Shown here piece by piece: positions 27,718 through 36,420 of a stretch of 40,728 nt of DNA. Source of the DNA: Pseudomonas syringae pv. cilantro (GTDB taxonomy: Bacteria > Pseudomonadota > Gammaproteobacteria > Pseudomonadales > Pseudomonadaceae); the NCBI RefSeq assembly GCF_001293775.1, contig NZ_LGLN01000032.1:121067-161794 (forward strand), written 5' to 3'. The notes beneath the pieces were generated by a model. It was not told the origin of the DNA. It ran no database searches and saw nothing but the letters and a program-made list of their open reading frames with translations. Made by a program: the position numbers and the translations under genes. Each line of letters starts with the position of its first letter. Within the stretch, counting starts at the first letter, position 1.

Positions 27718-28167
27718 TCAAAGCTGCCAGGAGCCAATATCGGCATTGACGCCCTCGCCATCGGGCTGACCGTCGGCCCCGAGGGAAAACACATCGACTT
27801 CGCCGTTGACGCCAGGATTGAGGTAATTGTAAGGACGCCCCCAAGGGTCGTCGGGTAGCCGTTCCACATAAGCGCGCCAGTTGCTTTTGTTGACGTTCGC
27901 GGGTCGTTCCACGAGCACCTTCAGGCCCTGGCTCTGATTCGGGTAAGTACCGTGATCGAGGCGGTAGAGTTTGAGCGCCTGCATCAGACCTGCAACATCT
28001 TGCCGCGCAGCCGTGGCACGCGCCTGATCCGGCCGGTCGAGAACCTTGGGCACCACAACCGCCGCCAGAATGCCGAGAATGACGACCACCACCATGATTT
28101 CGATGAGGGTGAAACCGCCCTGACCCGGATGACCTGCCGAGCAAGACTTGACGCATACGACATCCAT
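27718..28167 (-). CDS. gspG: Major pseudopilin GspG
   Basis: This protein of about 149 residues has the prepilin cleavage motif GQGGFTLIEIMVVVVILGI, with Glu at position +5 of the mature chain. The family tail has DDPWGRPYNYLNPG and DVFSLGADGQPDGEG, the Ca-binding loop of GspG. It is the main subunit of the pseudopilus. The ATG at 28167 is preferred to 28173 because AGGA lies seven bases before it but only one before 28173. It is the first gene of the minus-strand operon, divergent from gspI. Confidence 0.95.
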   Translation of the reverse strand: MDVVCVKSCSAGHPGQGGFTLIEIMVVVVILGILAAVVVPKVLDRPDQARATAARQDVAGLMQALKLYRLDHGTYPNQSQGLKVLVERPANVNKSNWRAYVERLPDDPWGRPYNYLNPGVNGEVDVFSLGADGQPDGEGVNADIGSWQL

Positions 28168-28309
28168 ATCCATTTCCTGATAACTATCATCCTATGCGCA
28201 GTGTAGCAAAGCCGTTGCGTTGCCCGATCAAACTGCGCAAGCGTTATAGCGGGCCATTCATGAATCCTCAGCTGCTATTCTGCTGATCTGTATCTGCCAG
28301 GAGGCGCCC

Positions 28310-28696
28310 ATGCACATGCCGCACAAGGAGCACGGCTTTACCCTGATCGAAGTGCTCGTGGCGCTCGCGATCATCGCCATCGCACTGGCGGCTGCGGCTC
28401 GTGTATCAGGGGTCATGACGCACAGCAACGGCCTGTTGCGGGATCGCGCGCTGGCGTTGCTGGCCGCGCAGAACCAGCTCGCCGAGCTGCGCATGGCGGA
28501 GCATCTGGCCGCGGGGACCCGCGCATTCGAATGCAATCAGGGAAGACTGTTGCTGCGCTGTGAGCAGTCGCTGAGCGTCAGCGCCGACGGCACGCTGATG
28601 CGCGTCAGCCTGAAGGTGTCCCAACGCAATGTTCAGGCCGCGCCGCTGGCACGCCTCGATGCCCTGCTCGGCCGTCCGGCGGCCAACAGACCATGA
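28310..28696 (+). CDS. gspI: Minor pseudopilin GspI
   Basis: The 128-residue protein carries the leader motif KEHGFTLIEVLVALAIIAI, with cleavage after Gly. LAAQNQLAELRMAEHLAAG follows, the usual GspI signature. GspI, GspJ and GspK form the tip of the pseudopilus. AGGAGG precedes the ATG at 28310; a second ATG two codons later is possible. It is divergent from gspG across a 142-bp gap that must contain both promoters, and it is convergent with gspC (four bases between stops). Confidence 0.92.
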   Translation: MHMPHKEHGFTLIEVLVALAIIAIALAAAARVSGVMTHSNGLLRDRALALLAAQNQLAELRMAEHLAAGTRAFECNQGRLLLRCEQSLSVSADGTLMRVSLKVSQRNVQAAPLARLDALLGRPAANRP

Positions 28697-28700
28697 TCAT

Positions 28701-29126
28701 TCAGCGACGCATCAGGCTGGGCAGCTCCGGCCCTTCGGCCAACGGGCTGACAGTGAAGCGCTTGCGCTCCGAGCCCTGTTCGATCACCACCCCGTCGGCT
28801 TCGATAGCCACCAGACGCACATCCCTGGCGAGATGCTCCCCCGCCAGGAAACTGCCTGCCGGACCGTCATTGAGGCTGATGATTGCCACCGCGCCGCGCG
28901 CCCCGGCCATGACACCGGACACCTTGATCTGCACTTGCGAAGGCTGGTCGGCGAACCAGTGCCGTGCCGGGCTGGCGCTCGCAGGTGCCTGCCCGACCGG
29001 CGCACTGCCTGACGATGGCAGCGGGGCCAGCAGGCGTGGCGCCCAGAATGCGACACCCGCCAGCGCCACTATCAGACCAGCCGCCAGCAGCAGCCGAGGG
29101 GCAGAAAACGCAAAGGGAACTACCAT
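28701..29126 (-). CDS. gspC: Short GspC-like type II secretion protein
   Basis: The 141-residue protein has a short N-terminus, one membrane helix (LLLAAGLIVALAGVAFWAP, about 12-30) and a Pro/Ser/Ala linker. A homology-region-like domain then follows (VQIKVSGVMAGARGAVAII, FLAGEHLARDVRLVAIEADG), as in GspC/XcpP. There is no PDZ domain after it. GspC links the platform to the secretin. AGGAGG lies upstream. It is on the opposite strand to its neighbours gspI and gspH, an unusual place for gspC, which normally precedes gspD. Confidence 0.85.
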   Translation of the reverse strand: MVVPFAFSAPRLLLAAGLIVALAGVAFWAPRLLAPLPSSGSAPVGQAPASASPARHWFADQPSQVQIKVSGVMAGARGAVAIISLNDGPAGSFLAGEHLARDVRLVAIEADGVVIEQGSERKRFTVSPLAEGPELPSLMRR

Positions 29127-29230
29127 GACTGAACCTCCTGTTCGTCCGAACGAGCAGTCTACATGAGCGTGCGTCGCTGGCTATCGTCTGTACCCGGAAG
29201 TGAACCGACCTCAGCAAGGAGTGCAGCGTC

Positions 29231-29692
29231 ATGAGCATGCCCAGGCAATCAGGCTTCACTCTGATCGAACTGATGGTCGTGGTGGTGATTATCGGCATCG
29301 CCAGCGCGACAATCAGCCTGAGCATCACGCCCGACCCTGCAGCGCTGTTGCGCAAGGATGCTGAACGTCTGGCGCAACTGTTTCAGATCGCTCAGGCTGA
29401 AGCCAGGGCCGACGGCCGCATTATCAGTTGGCACGCCGATGCAAAAGGTTTTGCCTTCCGGCGGCGCGCCGACACAGGGCCGGGCCACGACACCTTCAAC
29501 AGCGATCCGCAACTGCGCCCGAGAAACTGGGAGTCGCCGGCCATGCGTGTGCGCGTTCAGCCCGGGCAGCGCGTGATGTTCAACACGGAATGGGTCGACA
29601 CGCCCCTGCGTATACGGCTTTCCGACGGCCAGCATGCCCTCGATCTGCAACGCAGCGCGCTGGGGCAGTTACAGGTGGTCAGTCCGCCATGA
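29231..29692 (+). CDS. gspH: Minor pseudopilin GspH
   Basis: The 153-residue protein has the leader motif RQSGFTLIELMVVVVIIGIA, with Glu at +5. The body has LRKDAERLAQLFQIAQAEAR and a late GQRVMFNTEW, typical of GspH, a minor pseudopilin below the tip complex. AAGGAG lies 10 bases before the ATG at 29231. Its stop overlaps the gspJ start (ATGA), so the two are translationally coupled. The upstream 104 bp separates it from the divergent gspC. Confidence 0.92.
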   Translation: MSMPRQSGFTLIELMVVVVIIGIASATISLSITPDPAALLRKDAERLAQLFQIAQAEARADGRIISWHADAKGFAFRRRADTGPGHDTFNSDPQLRPRNWESPAMRVRVQPGQRVMFNTEWVDTPLRIRLSDGQHALDLQRSALGQLQVVSPP

Positions 29693-30315
29693 ACAGAGCA
29701 CCAAAGCCCGCGCACCAACACGGTTTTACCTTGCTTGAGGTGATGGTCGCGATCCTGCTCATGACCCTCGTCAGTCTGATCGCCTGGCGCGGCCTCGACA
29801 GCGTGACCCGAACCGACCGTCACCTGCGGGATGACACTGAAAAAACCGAGTCCCTGTTGCGCGCACTGAACCAGATGGAACGTGACGTGCTGCTGCGCGC
29901 CAGCGTTGAACTGCGCGAACCGGTGATCGGCGAGGATGCTTCTCTGAAACCGGAAACGCCTGCAGCGTTGAGCGTGCGCAGTGCCGATAAAAGGCATTTT
30001 CGCCTCGACGTGATTCGCAGCGCGGCCACGCCCGAGGACGGTCTGCAGCGGGTTCGCTGGTGGCTGGATAACAAGACCCTGTATCGCGCCGCAGCCATCG
30101 CCAGCGACCGCTATCCGTTACCGGCCCCCGGCGATGGCATTGCAGTGCTTGACGGGATAGTCGATGTGCGGCTGCGGGTCTGGAAGGACGGCAGAGGCTG
30201 GCAATCGCCTGACAGCCATAAAGAGGACAACCCGCAAGGCCTGGAAGTTATTCTGACCCGTCAGACTGATCAGGGAGAGGAGCGTTACCGCAAAGTGTTG
30301 GGGCCGCTGGAATGA
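29689..30315 (+). CDS. gspJ: Minor pseudopilin GspJ
   Basis: This is a 208-residue protein. The leader QHGFTLLEVMVAILLMTLV is followed by AWRGLDSVTRTDRHL, then NQMERDVLLRA (about residues 60-70). The tail QGLEVILTR...RYRKVLGPLE is the GspJ/XcpW signature for the largest minor pseudopilin apart from GspK. The frame reaches further upstream, but the ATG at 29689 overlapping the gspH stop gives the correct leader. It ends 41 bp before the convergent GST gene. Confidence 0.94.
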   Translation: MNRAPKPAHQHGFTLLEVMVAILLMTLVSLIAWRGLDSVTRTDRHLRDDTEKTESLLRALNQMERDVLLRASVELREPVIGEDASLKPETPAALSVRSADKRHFRLDVIRSAATPEDGLQRVRWWLDNKTLYRAAAIASDRYPLPAPGDGIAVLDGIVDVRLRVWKDGRGWQSPDSHKEDNPQGLEVILTRQTDQGEERYRKVLGPLE

Positions 30316-30356
30316 GAGCCTTTCCAAGGTTGCTTGCAGGCCCGTGCGCCCGCTTT

Positions 30357-30989
30357 TCATGACCAATGGCGTTTTATCACAGCGCTGACAGTTGGGTTGG
30401 TATCCACCTGCAACAGCGCTGTATAAAATGCCGGCCGAGCTGAACTCAGGTGCTCCCGCGCCCCGCTCCATCGCGTCACGACGGCTGCCAGTATCTCCAC
30501 TGCGCCGGGAGCGCCCGGCCGAAAACTGGCAGGAGCGCCGAAAAGCTCAGCGAAGGTTTCCCAGTTTTCATGCAGCCGGGTGCGAGCGCCTTCTTCCAGT
30601 GCCGCTTGCTGTGCATCAGCATCACCAGCACCCGGCAGCCAGCGTTCCGGGTAATCGATGATGCCGATCGGCGCGTAACAATTGGTGGCGATGTACACCA
30701 GCCCGCGAAGTGCCTGAGCCCGAGCGGACGCTTCTCCGGGCAGCAGGCTGGAGCGGGAATGCTCCAGACCCAGATGAATCAGGATCGCAGCGCTTTCGGT
30801 CAGCACCGTGGCATCGGCCAGCACCAGCGTCGGCACTTGCAGCAACGGATTGACACGCCTCAACGCCTCCTTCCCGGGCCCCTCTTCCCATGAGCTGGCC
30901 CTGATCAACGTAAACGGGACCGCGCATCGCTCGAGCGCCATCTCGATTGCCGCCGACCCCGACCCTCTACTGCCAAAAAGCGTGTACAT
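30357..30989 (-). CDS. Glutathione S-transferase family protein, 210 aa
   Basis: An N-terminal thioredoxin-like domain (about residues 1-78) reads MYTLFGSRGSGSAAIEMALE, with the cis-Pro in LQVPTLVLADATVLTESAAI, including the Glu-Ser that binds glutathione's gamma-glutamyl group. A helical C-terminal domain follows (about 88-205). The substrate is unknown; the family conjugates glutathione to electrophiles or acts in dehalogenation and isomerisation. It lies 27 bp downstream of a LysR gene on the same strand, so the two are likely cotranscribed and linked to the flavin cluster. Confidence 0.92.
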   Translation of the reverse strand: MYTLFGSRGSGSAAIEMALERCAVPFTLIRASSWEEGPGKEALRRVNPLLQVPTLVLADATVLTESAAILIHLGLEHSRSSLLPGEASARAQALRGLVYIATNCYAPIGIIDYPERWLPGAGDADAQQAALEEGARTRLHENWETFAELFGAPASFRPGAPGAVEILAAVVTRWSGAREHLSSARPAFYTALLQVDTNPTVSAVIKRHWS

Positions 30990-31016
30990 GCCAATGCTCC
31001 TTCAGGGGCCGCATGC

Positions 31017-31925
31017 TCAGTCCGCAGAATTGCCTGGAACGGGAGCGAACAGGTGGCTGTGCAAGAAATCGATGAACACCCGCAAGCGCACGGAAAGATG
31101 TTTGCTGGACGGCCAGAGCAGCCTGAAACTTCCCGTGTGCACGGTGTAATCATCCAGAATCGAAACAAGTTCGCCGCGTTTGATCGCGGACGCAATCATG
31201 AAATCAGGCAGGCAGGCGATACCCAGCCCGGCCCGCGCGACGTCGACCAGAATTTCCGTGGTGTTGCAGATCATCGTCTGCGGCAAATCAAGATCATCGG
31301 CACCGTCCTCGCGACGCAGCGGCCAGAGTTCGAATTTGCCGGAGGACGGAAACTTGTGATGCAGGCAGGCGTGCTGAACCAGATCAGCGGGAAAAGCCGG
31401 CACCCCGCGCCGTTCAAAATAGTCCGGAGAGCCGACAATACGTAACTGAAAGCCGCCCATCCTTTTCGACAGGAGCCTGGAGTCACTGAGGTCGCCCGTA
31501 CGCAAGACGACGTCAAAGCCTTCTTCGATGATATCGACCATGCGGTCGGAGAAATCAATATCCAGCTCGATGTCGGGAAAAGCGCGCATGAACTCGATGA
31601 TGACCGGCATGACCAGTCCGCTGACCAGCGGCACACTGACCCGCAACCGGCCCCTCGGCAAATCCCGGGCATTGCTCAATTCCATTTCTGCCGCTTCCAG
31701 TTCTGCCAGGATACGTCGACAGCGCTCCAGAAACAGCGAGCCCTCAAGGGTCAGGGCGATGCTGCGCGTGCTGCGATGAAACAGCCGCGCGCCGAGGTTC
31801 TCTTCGAGCCGGCCGATGCTTTTGCCGACGCCCGAGGACGAAATGCCCAGGCGCTTTCCGGCCTGGGTGAAACTTCGTGTTTCCGCGACCAGCACAAACA
31901 ACGCGATGCTACCTAGCGATTCCAC
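31017..31925 (-). CDS. LysR-family regulator of the MFS / monooxygenase operon
   Basis: This is a 302-residue LysR protein. The helix-turn-helix (about residues 1-60) reads GSIALFVLVAETRSFTQAGK, then SSGVGKSIGRLEENLG. The effector domain starts near residue 88 (GRLRVSVPLVSGLVMPVIIE). It is divergent from the MFS gene at 32083, with 157 bp between, and is followed by the GST gene. A TATG-N9-CATA palindrome with a T-N11-A core lies about 30 bp before its start, consistent with autoregulation and control of the divergent operon. Confidence 0.93.
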   Translation of the reverse strand: MESLGSIALFVLVAETRSFTQAGKRLGISSSGVGKSIGRLEENLGARLFHRSTRSIALTLEGSLFLERCRRILAELEAAEMELSNARDLPRGRLRVSVPLVSGLVMPVIIEFMRAFPDIELDIDFSDRMVDIIEEGFDVVLRTGDLSDSRLLSKRMGGFQLRIVGSPDYFERRGVPAFPADLVQHACLHHKFPSSGKFELWPLRREDGADDLDLPQTMICNTTEILVDVARAGLGIACLPDFMIASAIKRGELVSILDDYTVHTGSFRLLWPSSKHLSVRLRVFIDFLHSHLFAPVPGNSAD

Positions 31926-31955
31926 TGCTCACTCCTATTGCGGACAGCCTTGTCC

Positions 31956-31972
31956 TATGCCTTCGGAACATA
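31956..31972. promoter_or_regulatory. Candidate LysR binding site
   Basis: TATG and CATA are separated by nine bases and contain a T-N11-A core (31958-31970). It lies in the divergent gap between the LysR and MFS genes. It is short and could occur by chance. Confidence 0.35.
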
Positions 31973-32082
31973 AGCCTGTTTTTGTTTGCAGACGCAACCC
32001 CTAATCTTCGGCAGGCCAAACGCCGTCGGGTCAACGCGCGACGCGAACCGACATCTGCGCACGCCTTCACAGGGATATCACC

Positions 32083-33648
32083 ATGACTTCAACCAGCCAC
32101 GTTCAGGCCCCTTTAAGGGCCGGGCGATGGGGACAGCTGTTCGCTGCCTGCCTGACGGGCATCCTGATTCCGCTATGCTTCACCGGCCCGGCGGTCGTGC
32201 TGCCCTCTATCCACAAGGCACTGGGCGGATCGGCTGTAGAACTGACGTGGGTCATAAACGCCTACATCCTGACGTATGGCAGCGCCATGATGGCCGCCGG
32301 CAGTCTTACCGATATCTACGGCAGAAAGCGCATCTGGCTGATCGGACTGGTGATCTTCGTGGTCGCCACGTTTGCCATTCCTGCGGCGTCGTCGGTGCTG
32401 CAGATCGATATCCTGCGTCTTGTTCAGGGCCTGGGCGGTGCGGCGGCGTTCGCTGGCGCAATGTCGTCGCTGGCGCAGACCTTTCACGGCGCCGACCGCA
32501 CCCGAGTGTTCAGCCTGCTGGGCACCACCTTTGGTATCGGCCTGGCTTTCGGCCCGCTTGCGGCGGGCACACTGGTGGATTCGGCAGGCTGGAAGTGGTC
32601 ATTTCACGCCACCGCCCTGATCGGCGTAGCCGGCTTTTTTCTGGTGCTGTTCTGCGCCACCGAATCCAGAGATCCACACGCCGCCGGCATGGACTGGCCC
32701 GGTGCCGCCAGCTTCACGGCAGCCCTGACGCTCTTCACTTATGGTGTTCTGCTTGCCCCCGAAGAGGGCTGGACGCACCCGTGGGTGCTGGGCAGCATCA
32801 TCGGTTCGTTACTTCTGTTCCGGGTGTTCATCACGCTGGAACGCAAAGTGGCCAGCCCCATGCTCGACCTGTCGCTGTTCAAAAGCGCACGTTTTGTCGG
32901 CGTGCAGATCCTGGCCGCCAGTCCGGCGTTCTTCTTCGTGGTGCTGATCATCATGCTGCCCGCGCGCTTCATCGGCATTGATGGCCTCAGCGCTCTGGAA
33001 ACCGGGCAGATGATGACGGCTCTGGCTGCGCCGTTGCTGGTTGTGCCCATGCTTGCAGCGCAACTGGCGCGCCGTTTCACAGCCGGTGTGCTGTCAGGCA
33101 TCGGTCTGCTGCTGGTGGCAGCCGGCTTGTCCTGGCTGGCCTTGGCGCTGGACAGCAGCGTCATCAAGAACGCGCTGCTGCCCATGGCCTTGATCGGCAT
33201 CGGCATTGGTCTGCCCTGGGGCTTGATGGACGGCATGGCGGTGAGCGTCGTTGAAAAGGAACGCGCCGGCATGGCCACCGGCATCTTCAACGCCGTGCGG
33301 GTTTCGGCCGACGGGATTGCCATCGCGTTTGCCGGTGCGCTGCTGGCAACGTTCATTCAGTGGGGGCTTTTCGAATCGGTGAACGGCGTTGCTCCGCACA
33401 TCGTGACCGAGGCTGCCAACCGCGCAGCGCTGGGCGACTTGCACAGCGCCACTGGCCTGCTGCCCGGCAAGGCAGATTTGCTCCATCAACACTATGCCAG
33501 TGCGTTCCGCAGCCTGTTGTTCATCCTCAGCGCGGCCACGGTGCTGACCGCCGCTGCGGTATTCCTGCTATTGGGTCGAGTGCGTGCTCACGACGAGTCG
33601 CCGCAACCATCAGCCAGGCCAATTGACCTGGCGGGAGATTCCAAATGA
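32083..33648 (+). CDS. MFS transporter of the DHA2 (14-helix drug exporter) type
   Basis: This 521-residue membrane protein has about 14 hydrophobic segments. Motif A is GSLTDIYGRKRIWLIG (about residues 76-91), with NAYILTYGSAMMAAG just before and the loop RLVQGLGGAAAFAGAMSSLA after the fourth helix. It resembles EmrB/QacA-type proton antiporters, so efflux of a toxic substrate or intermediate is most likely, though uptake is possible. It overlaps the following luciferase-like monooxygenase gene by four bases and is divergent from a LysR gene. Confidence 0.93.
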   Translation: MTSTSHVQAPLRAGRWGQLFAACLTGILIPLCFTGPAVVLPSIHKALGGSAVELTWVINAYILTYGSAMMAAGSLTDIYGRKRIWLIGLVIFVVATFAIPAASSVLQIDILRLVQGLGGAAAFAGAMSSLAQTFHGADRTRVFSLLGTTFGIGLAFGPLAAGTLVDSAGWKWSFHATALIGVAGFFLVLFCATESRDPHAAGMDWPGAASFTAALTLFTYGVLLAPEEGWTHPWVLGSIIGSLLLFRVFITLERKVASPMLDLSLFKSARFVGVQILAASPAFFFVVLIIMLPARFIGIDGLSALETGQMMTALAAPLLVVPMLAAQLARRFTAGVLSGIGLLLVAAGLSWLALALDSSVIKNALLPMALIGIGIGLPWGLMDGMAVSVVEKERAGMATGIFNAVRVSADGIAIAFAGALLATFIQWGLFESVNGVAPHIVTEAANRAALGDLHSATGLLPGKADLLHQHYASAFRSLLFILSAATVLTAAAVFLLLGRVRAHDESPQPSARPIDLAGDSK

Positions 33649-34622
33649 TTCGGTCTGAAACATGGGCGCCGGAACGGCATCCTGCTTTTGCACGCGTATT
33701 TGCACCCGGTCAACTGACCTTCGGCCTGATTGCGCCACTGGTGGGCTATCCGGACACCGCTGTGCCCGACATGACGAATCATGTGGCACTCGCGGTCCAG
33801 GCAGATCAGGCCGGTTTCGCCGCGCTCTGGCTGCGGGACGTGCCCCTTCTGGAACCGGCCTTTGGTGATGCGGGGCAGATTTTCGATCCTTTTGTGTATG
33901 CTGCCATGTTGGCCGCAGTGACCCGACGAATCAGCATCGGCACTGCAGGTATCGTGCTGACATTGCGCGATCCATTGATGGTGGCCAAACAGGCCTGCAG
34001 CGTAGACGTCCTGCTCAGGGGGCGGTTGCTGCTGGGTTTGTCGACCGGTGATCGTCCCAGCGAGTATCCGGCGTTTGGTCAGGACTTCGACACCCGGGCC
34101 GAACGCTTCCGGGAGTGTGTCGAGATTCTGCACACCGTCACCGAACGCCCTTTCCCAGCCTACAGGTCGCGTTATTACGGACAGCTCAACGGCGAACTCG
34201 ATCTTTTACCGAAACCGCATTTCGGTCGCCTGCCCATGCTGGCCATCGGGCGCTGCAAGCAGGACATCAGTTGGCTGGCCAACCACATGGACGGCTGGAT
34301 CTGGCATCAGAGCGCTTTCAACACGCTGCCCGATGTCATCGACCACTGGCGAAAATCCGCTGATCAGGCGTCGTTCAGGCCCTACGGCTACGCGACGTTC
34401 TTCGACCTGGAAGACGACCCGGATGCACCGCTGAAAGTCGGGCGCGGCATCAGCACCGGACGCAACGCGCTCATCGACCTGTGGCAGCGCCAGCAAGCCG
34501 AAGGCGTCTCGCATGTCGCCCTGAACCTCAAGCCACTGCGACGTCCAGCGACGGAGGTGCTGCAGGAGCTTGCCGAATATGTACTTCCACACTTCCCTAC
34601 CCACGAGAAACCTTATGCCTGA
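33645..34622 (+). CDS. Luciferase-like (LLM class) flavin-dependent oxidoreductase, 325 aa
   Basis: This is a bacterial-luciferase-fold protein. It has LTFGLIAPLVGYPDTAVPDM near residue 24, AGFAALWLRDVPLLEPAFGD, and RISIGTAGIVLTLRDPLMVA followed by RGRLLLGLSTGDRPSEYPAF (about 125-144). It matches the group of luciferase-type oxidoreductases named after Bacillus BA3436. Such enzymes use reduced FMN supplied by a separate reductase; a flavin reductase gene lies at 39573. It is translationally coupled to the MFS gene. The substrate is unknown. Confidence 0.92.
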   Translation: MIRSETWAPERHPAFARVFAPGQLTFGLIAPLVGYPDTAVPDMTNHVALAVQADQAGFAALWLRDVPLLEPAFGDAGQIFDPFVYAAMLAAVTRRISIGTAGIVLTLRDPLMVAKQACSVDVLLRGRLLLGLSTGDRPSEYPAFGQDFDTRAERFRECVEILHTVTERPFPAYRSRYYGQLNGELDLLPKPHFGRLPMLAIGRCKQDISWLANHMDGWIWHQSAFNTLPDVIDHWRKSADQASFRPYGYATFFDLEDDPDAPLKVGRGISTGRNALIDLWQRQQAEGVSHVALNLKPLRRPATEVLQELAEYVLPHFPTHEKPYA

Positions 34623-35167
34623 GCGCGTTGGTTGCGCCCGGAATTACCGCCACCTCGTTCGCGCTGTCGCTGGGTACGTCGCTGCTGTCGAGCCTGCTGC
34701 TGATCAACAGTCCGCTGGTGGCAGGCAGTATCGCCTTCGCGATGTTCATAGCCGCTTTCCTGGTGCAGGTGGTGTTGTATGGGCAAACCGGCGAGCGACT
34801 GTTTTACTTCAGTGCACTTTCGACGTTCGTCGCTATGCTGTGTCTGGTCACCGCAGTCGCACTGACCTCACCGGCTGCCCTGATGGTTGCCACCTTGCCG
34901 GCAGGTGCCGGACAAGGGCCGGGCCAGCTTGAGGGGCTGACACTGATCGCGATGAACGTCAGCAATCAGCGTCGTGCACAGGGCAATTCCCTTCTGAATA
35001 TGGGAGGCTACATCCTCGCAGGGCGTCTGCCGGTGGCAACCGGTTTTCTGATCGATAAGACCCGTCTGGCCGTGGGCGCTTGCTCACTGGCCGGTCTGCT
35101 GGCTTGCAGTGCGATTCTTGCCGCGTGGTTTGTGGCAGGGAAACAGGGAGGAACTACACCCAAAATG
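34619..35167 (+). pseudogene. Remnant of an MFS transporter (C-terminal half)
   Basis: A frame from about 34621 encodes LSALVAPGITATSFALSLGT and then five or six hydrophobic helices (to AILAAWFVAGKQ), including ERLFYFSALSTFVAMLCLVT and NMGGYILAGRLPVATGFLID. It resembles helices 7-12 of a 12-helix MFS protein. There is no start codon in this frame; an ATG at 34615 opens a different frame (MPERVG...). The N-terminal half appears deleted, with a junction just after the first codons, and the 3' frame also runs out into the next gene. Exact ends are approximate. Confidence 0.75.
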
Positions 35168-35181
35168 ACCTGGAGGTCACC

Positions 35182-36360
35182 ATGCGCTCTGAAAAAGCTT
35201 ATTCGATCAAACCCAACCCGATGCGCAGCAGCCGCAACAGATTGCAACTGGGGGTTTTCTCCTCCAATACCGAGGGCGGTTGCACGGTCACCAATGCACC
35301 GGAACGCCTGCGTGGCGATGACTGGGCAGGCAATCTGGAAATAGCCCGAATAGCCGACGACGCGGGGTTTGAAGCGTTCATTCCGGTAGGCCGCTGGAAA
35401 GGCTTCGGCGGCACCAACAATACGGGCGGTGTCTCTTTTGAAACCTACACCTGGGCGGCCGGCATTGCGGCCCTGACCCATCGGATTGCCGTATTTTCGA
35501 CATCGCACTTGCCCACCGTACACCCGTTGTTTGCCGCCAAGCAGGCGGCGACCATCGACCATATCAGCGGCGGGCGCTTCGGCCTGAATATACTGTGTGG
35601 CTGGTACGGCGCTGAAATGCGCATGTTCAGCGGCCAGATGATGGAACACGACCAACGCTACGACTACGCAGAAGAATGGCTAAAGATCGCGAAAAACGCA
35701 TGGCAACAGCACACCCCTTTTGATTTCAAAGGCGAGTATTTCAACGTCTGCGATGCCGTCTCGCAACCCAAGCCGCTCAACCCACCTTACCTGATCAACG
35801 CCGGTGGCTCGCCGCGTGGTAAACGGTTCTGTGCCGAGCACTGTGACGCGGCGTTTCTGATCATCAAACATCTGGACGGGGAAGCAGCGGTGCGTCAGCA
35901 AATTGCTTCTTACAAGGATCTGGCCAGACAGCAATTTGATCGCGACCTGAAGATCTGGTGCTATGGCTACGTGGTGCAAAAGGAAACTCAGGAGGAAGCC
36001 GACGCTTATCTGGATTACTACGCCAACCAGCTCGGTGACGACGAAGGCTGCTCGATCATCACTCGCGAACTGGGTATTCAGACCGGCATCTTCACCCCGG
36101 AAGACGCCGTCCGTTTTCGCTTTCATTTCAAAGCCGGGTTTGCAGGCGTACCACTGGTAGGCACACCGGAACGAATCGTCGAGCTGTTTGAAAAATACGC
36201 GGCCTGGGGGATCGACGGCATCGCGCTGACCTGGCTGGATTACCATCAGGGCATCAAGGAGTTCGTGGCGCAGACACTGCCGCTGATGGAGCGCGCCGGA
36301 CTGCGCGATTCGAGTGGCGTCGGGGCTGTCAGGTCGAGGGTTGCCGCCGAAGTCGCCTGA
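35182..36360 (+). CDS. RutA-like LLM-class flavin monooxygenase, 392 aa
   Basis: This luciferase-fold enzyme starts with RNRLQLGVFSSNTEGGCTVT, then NLEIARIADDAGFEAFIPVG. FMN-site elements are AAKQAATIDHISGGRFGLNI (about residues 115-134) and NAGGSPRGKRFCAEHCDAAF (about 205-224). It belongs near RutA and dimethylsulfone or alkanesulfonate monooxygenases, which use FMNH2 and oxygen for ring opening or C-S cleavage. GGAGGT lies before the ATG at 35182; the longer frame to 35080 overlaps the MFS remnant. It is convergent with the DUF6282 gene. Confidence 0.92.
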   Translation: MRSEKAYSIKPNPMRSSRNRLQLGVFSSNTEGGCTVTNAPERLRGDDWAGNLEIARIADDAGFEAFIPVGRWKGFGGTNNTGGVSFETYTWAAGIAALTHRIAVFSTSHLPTVHPLFAAKQAATIDHISGGRFGLNILCGWYGAEMRMFSGQMMEHDQRYDYAEEWLKIAKNAWQQHTPFDFKGEYFNVCDAVSQPKPLNPPYLINAGGSPRGKRFCAEHCDAAFLIIKHLDGEAAVRQQIASYKDLARQQFDRDLKIWCYGYVVQKETQEEADAYLDYYANQLGDDEGCSIITRELGIQTGIFTPEDAVRFRFHFKAGFAGVPLVGTPERIVELFEKYAAWGIDGIALTWLDYHQGIKEFVAQTLPLMERAGLRDSSGVGAVRSRVAAEVA

Positions 36361-36420
36361 TCGTCGGGGCTCCCTGCATCCCGGACGGCAGGCCAGGCGC
36401 GGGGAGTCCTTCAACAGCGT

